Translations under genes and position numbers: made by a program
Notes under the pieces: generated by a model
Seen by the model: the letters and a program-made list of their open reading frames with translations, nothing else
What the model was told of the DNA's origin: nothing
Databases searched by the model: none
NCBI RefSeq assembly: GCF_017742995.1
Contig: NZ_CP072426.1
Coordinates: 744,001 to 808,000, forward strand
Direction of reading: 5' to 3'
DNA: 64,000 bases
Source: Pseudoalteromonas viridis
GTDB taxonomy: Bacteria > Pseudomonadota > Gammaproteobacteria > Enterobacterales > Alteromonadaceae
Shown here: piece after piece, positions 62,545 to 64,000 of the stretch
How the letters are laid out: every line of letters begins with the position of its first letter
Position numbering within the stretch: position 1 is the first letter of the stretch

Positions 62545-63750
62545 TCAGACACTGCGCGTCGCAATGCTGGGAGAGATATTGGCTGCTCGCAGCGCTGGCA
62601 TCAGCACTGAAAGCAGACTCATCAGCAATAGTAACCCGGCAGTAACGGCAATGAAGGAGTAACCCAATGCCGGCACTGAGTACCACTGCATCAGTTGTTG
62701 ACCAAGCAGCACTGCCGCTGCAGCCCCCAGTGCCAGACCCATGGCGCATATGAGCGCATTTTCTACCACAAAGTAGCGTACTATGGCTGACTTTCGGGCG
62801 CCCAGAGCGCGTCGGGTGCCAATCTGTTTGGTTCGTTTACTGATATTAAAGGTCGACAAACCAAAAATACCCAGTGCCGTTACAATGACCAGTACCACAA
62901 TCAGCGTCATCAGCATACGCATCATCAGGACATCCTTAGCATCATAGCGAGCTTTTTTCTGATCCAAGCCAGTCACATCGCTAATGACTCGCTCACGATG
63001 GCTGGCAAGCATAAGCTCTTCAATCTGGCGCATCACTTGTGCCCTGTCTTGTGGCGCAGTGCGAACGATAAACTTCTGGAAATTACCGGCACGAATAACC
63101 GGAATGAGCGCTGTGTTTTCGCCAAAGCTGCTTTTTGGCCACTGGTTTGCCATAGTGTCCACAATGCCCACTATGGTCAGCGGGTTGGTGCCCCAGTAAA
63201 CGGTCTCACCCAATCCTTTTGATGGACCAAACAGCGCATCGGTCACTGCGCGGCTGACAATGATCACCGAAGGCAATCGGCCATCGCCATCACTGACAAC
63301 CACATCATCCTCGGTAAAATCGCGCCCTTCTGATAAACTTGCTCCCAGGGCACGTAGCATGTGTTCATCACCGGTCACATAACCCATATTAACTCGCTTG
63401 CTTTCTTGCGGCATCGGTTTCAGCTGTATCCCATCCGAGCTACCACTGCCCGACAGAGGTACAGAGCTAACCGCAGCGGCCGCTATCACCCCATCAATAT
63501 TGCGTAGTTGCTGCTCATCGAGCTCTACTTGCTGTAATCGGTTCAGCTGCTTATCGAAGTTCAGAGAATTAAACTTGAAAATAGCCGCTTCAGGGTAACC
63601 CGTATCCTGGTTTAAATAGGTCAATCTGTCCTGAATAATCGACACCGCATTGCTGACTATGGCCAAAGTGATGGCCAATTGCAAAATGAGCAGTACCGCA
63701 CCGAGTTTGGAGCGCATCAGGGCATTGAGTGTTGGTTTAATTTCAAACAT
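62545..63750 (-). CDS. MacB/FtsX-like ABC transporter permease
   Basis: About 401 aa from ATG 63750 (MFEIKPTLNALMRSKLGAVL, with AGGAG upstream; the frame reaches 63804 but overlaps the preceding gene). One N-terminal helix, a large periplasmic MacB-core-like domain (about 45-265) and three C-terminal helices with the FtsX motif (RTKQIGTRRALGARKSAIVRYFVVENALI). It belongs to the type VII ABC mechanotransmission family, which exports toxins, peptides or lipoproteins. Confidence 0.9.
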   Translation of the reverse strand: MFEIKPTLNALMRSKLGAVLLILQLAITLAIVSNAVSIIQDRLTYLNQDTGYPEAAIFKFNSLNFDKQLNRLQQVELDEQQLRNIDGVIAAAAVSSVPLSGSGSSDGIQLKPMPQESKRVNMGYVTGDEHMLRALGASLSEGRDFTEDDVVVSDGDGRLPSVIIVSRAVTDALFGPSKGLGETVYWGTNPLTIVGIVDTMANQWPKSSFGENTALIPVIRAGNFQKFIVRTAPQDRAQVMRQIEELMLASHRERVISDVTGLDQKKARYDAKDVLMMRMLMTLIVVLVIVTALGIFGLSTFNISKRTKQIGTRRALGARKSAIVRYFVVENALICAMGLALGAAAAVLLGQQLMQWYSVPALGYSFIAVTAGLLLLMSLLSVLMPALRAANISPSIATRSV

Positions 63751-63764
63751 GGTCAGGCTCCTTG

Positions 63765-64000
63765 TTATTGTACTTTCAGGTGGGTTGCCGGGGTGGTTCG
63801 ACAAACCAGCCAGGCCGGGTACAGTCCTGCCAAAATACAGGCAGATATCGCAATTACCGGCGCACTCAGTAACATCACCCAGTCCATATTGGCCAGATTA
63901 TTGTAGTAGTCATAACTTTGTCGCACGCCCAGCAAGCCAAGCTGCGCAAACACAATACCGACCGCACCACCGAGTAACCCAAGCATACCCACTTCAACCA
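63765..64000 (-). CDS. Second MacB/FtsX-like ABC permease, 5' part outside window
   Basis: The C-terminal part contains MGMLGLLGGAVGIVFAQLGLLG and the last helix VMLLSAPVIAISACILAGLYPAWL, ending PATHLKVQ, as in FtsX-family permeases. It stops 15 bp before the next permease start. Both permeases probably share an ATPase gene further upstream, beyond the window. Confidence 0.82.
   Translation of the reverse strand, partial: VEVGMLGLLGGAVGIVFAQLGLLGVRQSYDYYNNLANMDWVMLLSAPVIAISACILAGLYPAWLVCRTTPATHLKVQ

Overview
The window looks like a chromosomal segment of a marine gammaproteobacterium, most probably Pseudoalteromonas or a close relative. The reasons are moderate base composition, a LipL32-type surface lipoprotein (known outside Leptospira mainly from Pseudoalteromonas), a chitin-oligosaccharide-deacetylase-like enzyme, a DUF3612-type regulator, NorR/NnrS/Hmp nitric oxide genes, and short dispersed repeats bounded by ATACCAATTT/AAATTGGTAT. 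This placement is inferred from gene content; no rRNA, tRNA or CRISPR array was seen.

Region 1 (1-4434): the 3' part of a prolyl-oligopeptidase gene with its terminator, then an IS3-family element (1940-4434) whose orfB is split by a complete IS256-family element (2540-3840) with an 8-bp target duplication.

Region 2 (4444-20592, minus strand) is the outstanding locus. It is a roughly 14-kb gene for a secreted multidomain Rhs polymorphic toxin. Order: signal peptide, six tandem SH3-like/Ig-like modules, more Ig-like domains, a DUF1566 pair, a CAP/SCP-like domain, Big_2, a carboxypeptidase-regulatory-like domain, a second DUF1566 pair, YD/RHS repeats, RHS core and a variable toxin tip. One missing base in a C6 tract splits it into 3670-aa and 1095-aa frames. 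Downstream are its immunity gene, a strong terminator, and two displaced toxin-tip remnants, each with a retained immunity gene (a DUF2247 protein and a 128-aa protein).

Region 3 (20815-39497) is mixed housekeeping and accessory: Sco-like protein and chemoreceptor, LipL32 homologue, Bcr/CflA-like MFS pump, a frameshifted NCS1 cytosine-permease-like gene, secreted proteins and lipoproteins, an oxidoreductase with a textbook SoxR promoter divergent from soxR, a DUF885 lipoprotein, a GyrI-like protein, a DUF3612-like regulator beside an orphan malate-synthase-G clasp domain, and a symporter/binding-protein fusion.

Region 4 (39570-50358, minus strand): FAN1-like nuclease fused to a DEDDh exonuclease, PsiE-like protein, a likely signalling operon (ATP-grasp, class III cyclase, periplasmic binding protein, LOV-containing hybrid kinase), and two complementary bacterioferritins.

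Region 5 (50556-64000): NorR divergent from a sigma-54 promoter serving a small membrane protein, NnrS and possibly Hmp; then a tyrosine phosphatase, a polysaccharide deacetylase, a hybrid kinase, a small lipoprotein, and an ABC-permease pair followed by a sigma-54 response regulator and its kinase.

Two genes (the Rhs gene and the cytosine permease) are each broken by one missing base in a homopolymer. Read-level checking should decide between base-calling error and real frameshift or phase variation.
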